Position numbers and translations under genes: made by a program. The notes under the pieces were generated by a model, which saw only the letters and a list, made by a program, of their open reading frames with translations, ran no database searches and was not told the DNA's origin. Of a DNA stretch of 64,000 bases, positions 62,570 to 64,000 are shown piece after piece. How positions within the stretch are numbered: position 1 is the first letter of the stretch; each line of letters begins with the position of its first letter. The DNA lies in NCBI GenBank assembly GCA_019918135.1, contig WBZZ01000447.1, positions 22,501-86,500 on the forward strand, in the 5' to 3' direction. This stretch comes from Paulinella micropora. Lineage: Eukaryota; Cercozoa; Imbricatea; Euglyphida; Paulinellidae.

Positions 62570-63055
62570 TCAACGAATTTGAACGACCCAATTGATCAGG
62601 GCTGCCTCGTGATTCAATCTTGCCAAGGCAGTAAGGCTGTTGAAAATCAACAACTCTTCCTGTGCCCCGCTCCCCTTGGATACAAGAAAATAGTATTTGT
62701 ACGAAGGATTTTTTATGCTTGTATCATATTTTGCCCTTGTGTAAAAGCAATCGGGTTTTTCGCGGTGCAAGGCTTTGCCCGCAAACAATTTAATAGATTT
62801 TGTGACTTTCACAAAAGCCTTTGACATCTCAACGAATCTCCCCGTAGTGGTTAAAACCACTCGCGGGGGAATGTCATTGAAGGCCACCCACGGACGGGGA
62901 ACGACTTCTTTTTCATCTGCCGGCGAAGGCGAAGGCGAAGGCGAAGGCGCCACGGCTTTAGCTTCTGCTTCCTCCTCCTCCTCAACTTCTTCACGTTCTT
63001 CATCGTGCTCAAAACCCATGGCCTCCATCTCATCGACGAGTTCCTCCGACATCAC
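62570..63055 (-). CDS. Acidic protein with compact C-terminal domain
   Basis: 161 residues. Residues 1-50 are strongly acidic with a (PS)5 run. A folded part follows (VVLTTTGRFVEMSKAFVKVT, CFYTRAKYDTSIKNPSYKYY, LIFNSLTALARLNHEAALIN). It is GC-richer than its neighbours, especially the acidic/Ser-Pro section. No known family. It may be a recent acquisition or a host-derived gene; the composition shift is the only evidence. Confidence 0.4.
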   Translation of the reverse strand: MMSEELVDEMEAMGFEHDEEREEVEEEEEAEAKAVAPSPSPSPSPADEKEVVPRPWVAFNDIPPRVVLTTTGRFVEMSKAFVKVTKSIKLFAGKALHREKPDCFYTRAKYDTSIKNPSYKYYFLVSKGSGAQEELLIFNSLTALARLNHEAALINWVVQIR

Positions 63056-63402
63056 CTACCCACACATCAAAAAGCACAAAAACACATATGTGGGTAGTGC
63101 CTGAAAGCCGTTCTAATCAATACACTAATCTGTGCTTTTTATCAAATATACTTAAACTAATTATGAGGAGGTTGTAGCCTTATTTTATTGTCTATCGTGT
63201 TGCTTGAGGAGAGGTGAGCGGGTAGGCAGATGCACAACACAAACAAGGCTACTTATAAACTTAATTCCATACTATTACCTCCTTTGTTTTCTAAATTGCT
63301 GACTTTAGGTACATAGTCAATATATTTCATAAAAGATTGGTTGAATGATAATGATTCTTTTTCTATGCCGTCGTGTATCTTTTTCATAACCTCGCCCTTA
63401 TA
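63056..63402. other. Intergenic stretch near the right end of element B
   Basis: No coding sequence supported. AT-rich, with a G-rich patch at 63,206-63,225. A possible control region. Confidence 0.4.
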
Positions 63403-63741
63403 TTATTTTTTATTTTCATTATACCAAACCATAAAAATCTTTCTTTCCTTTTCAATCTTCCTCATCCTCTTCTTTCTCTTCAAATTAAATCGCCTATCCT
63501 TCTCCACATTTATGCTTTCAGTATTAAGGCTATTCAACATCCTATCAATCGCTTCTATTTTTACTTGGTCTGGTTTCTTTCGTTCAACCATCAAATCAAT
63601 TTCTTTATCTATTTTGTTGATTCTTTCCTCACATCTTATCTTAGACATTTTTAGGTTTGCTTTACTTTCCTTATTAGTTTCAAATATATCAAGCCAGTCA
63701 TCAACACTCCTATCTTCTAAGGGAACGAGGTTCTCACTCAT
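63403..63741 (-). CDS. Charged coiled-coil protein
   Basis: 112 residues from the ATG at 63,741 (MSENLVPLEDRSVDDWLDIF). An upstream start would add Cys-rich sequence from another context. The rest is helical (CEERINKIDKEIDLMVERKK; NVEKDRRFNLKRKKRMRKIE) with a basic end. Not recognised. Last gene seen in the window. Confidence 0.45.
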   Translation of the reverse strand: MSENLVPLEDRSVDDWLDIFETNKESKANLKMSKIRCEERINKIDKEIDLMVERKKPDQVKIEAIDRMLNSLNTESINVEKDRRFNLKRKKRMRKIEKERKIFMVWYNENKK

Positions 63742-64000
63742 TATAAAACAACAGCAGTTATATAATGCGGTAATGCAGTGGTGCGGTTCTACGGTTCTGC
63801 GGTACCACGGCACACTCACAACCGCGCACTTTTACTGGATGCTGATAATTATTTTTTTCCTTTTTGCTGGTGAACGCAAAACTTTGATGTTGCCCAACTT
63901 GTCTGCCAGAATTTATCGGTTTTTGGTGTGTGGTGTGGTTTCCTTTTTTAATTTTTGGATTGCTTAATTTTTCGGCGGATCGGTGTGATTAGTTGCTTTG
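63742..64000. other. End of window, no gene
   Basis: A mix of GCGGTNNTNCGGT-like short repeats (63,768-63,803, GCGGTAATGCAGTGGTGCGG) and AT-rich DNA. It may hold the right end of element B or its terminal repeat, but no match to the region right of the foldback was seen. Confidence 0.35.

Larger units (their letters stand above)
41146..64000. mobile_element. Element B: Polinton-like virus with primase-helicase and tyrosine recombinase
   Basis: The AT-rich block holds a packaging ATPase, MCP, penton, receptor-binding-like protein, two fibre genes, a primase-SF3 helicase, a tyrosine recombinase and many small virus-type proteins. There are two coding directions with tightly packed and overlapping ORFs. 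The left limit is placed at the foldback; the right limit is not seen and may lie past the window. Capsid genes look whole. About six to eight breaks affect other genes, some possibly assembly errors. It looks younger than element A. No PolB, no adenain-like protease and no rve integrase were recognised. Confidence 0.8.

Noticed and set aside
15975-64000. An rve-type (retroviral-like) integrase expected for a classical Polinton
   Set aside because: No HHCC or DDE integrase motif was found in any viral-type reading; both elements are therefore called Polinton-like.

Overview
The window is a piece of a eukaryotic nuclear genome, probably from a unicellular eukaryote; the species cannot be told from the sequence. 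Evidence for a nuclear genome: GT-AG introns in several genes, long microsatellites, C/G homopolymer runs, a non-LTR retrotransposon, and long AT-rich blocks that carry virus hallmark genes.

Layout. (1) 1-15,974 is host DNA. The first 10 kb is nearly gene-free: (AAAT)n, (GATA)n and pyrimidine arrays, about three tandem 355-bp units at 6,178-7,290, and a small ZZ-type zinc-finger gene (4,975-5,449). A broken RecQ-like helicase (10,292-12,107) follows. Then come a GC-rich divergent pair: an acidic, Pro-rich minus-strand ORF (12,068-12,652) and a large leucine-rich-repeat gene (13,188-15,974). They are separated by a GC-box-like minisatellite.

(2) At 15,974/15,975 the LRR gene stops inside a repeat and GC-rich coding DNA gives way to AT-rich DNA. 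This is the left end of element A, a Polinton-like virus (PLV) fossil of about 21 kb as it now stands. Its parts are a packaging ATPase, a small basic core-like protein, a GIY-YIG nuclease, an adenain-like protease, penton, major capsid protein (MCP), a putative receptor-binding protein and a protein-primed family B DNA polymerase. It is broken in many places. Its polymerase gene is also split by element T, a 6.85-kb DNA transposon (26,644-33,493) with about 450-bp terminal inverted repeats, a 4-bp CTTG target duplication and intron-bearing genes on both strands.

(3) A CR1/L2-like LINE (about 36,870-40,690) and a 394-bp near-perfect foldback (40,752-41,145) separate element A from element B.

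(4) Element B (about 41,150 to the window end) is a second, different PLV. It has MCP, penton and packaging ATPase, but its replication module is a primase-SF3 helicase in place of PolB. It also carries a tyrosine recombinase with telomere-resolvase-like features, two fibre genes (one ending in an S74 chaperone domain), a membrane protein, and an ORF ending in a phospholipase-A2-like motif. Its capsid genes look whole; several others are broken.

A and B share two cargo families: the receptor-binding-like protein and a protein carrying the string TGITEIKANV. That suggests related viruses with swapped replication modules. No retroviral-type (rve) integrase was recognised in either. The LRR gene does not resume anywhere in the window, so the right edge of the insertion cluster is not seen.
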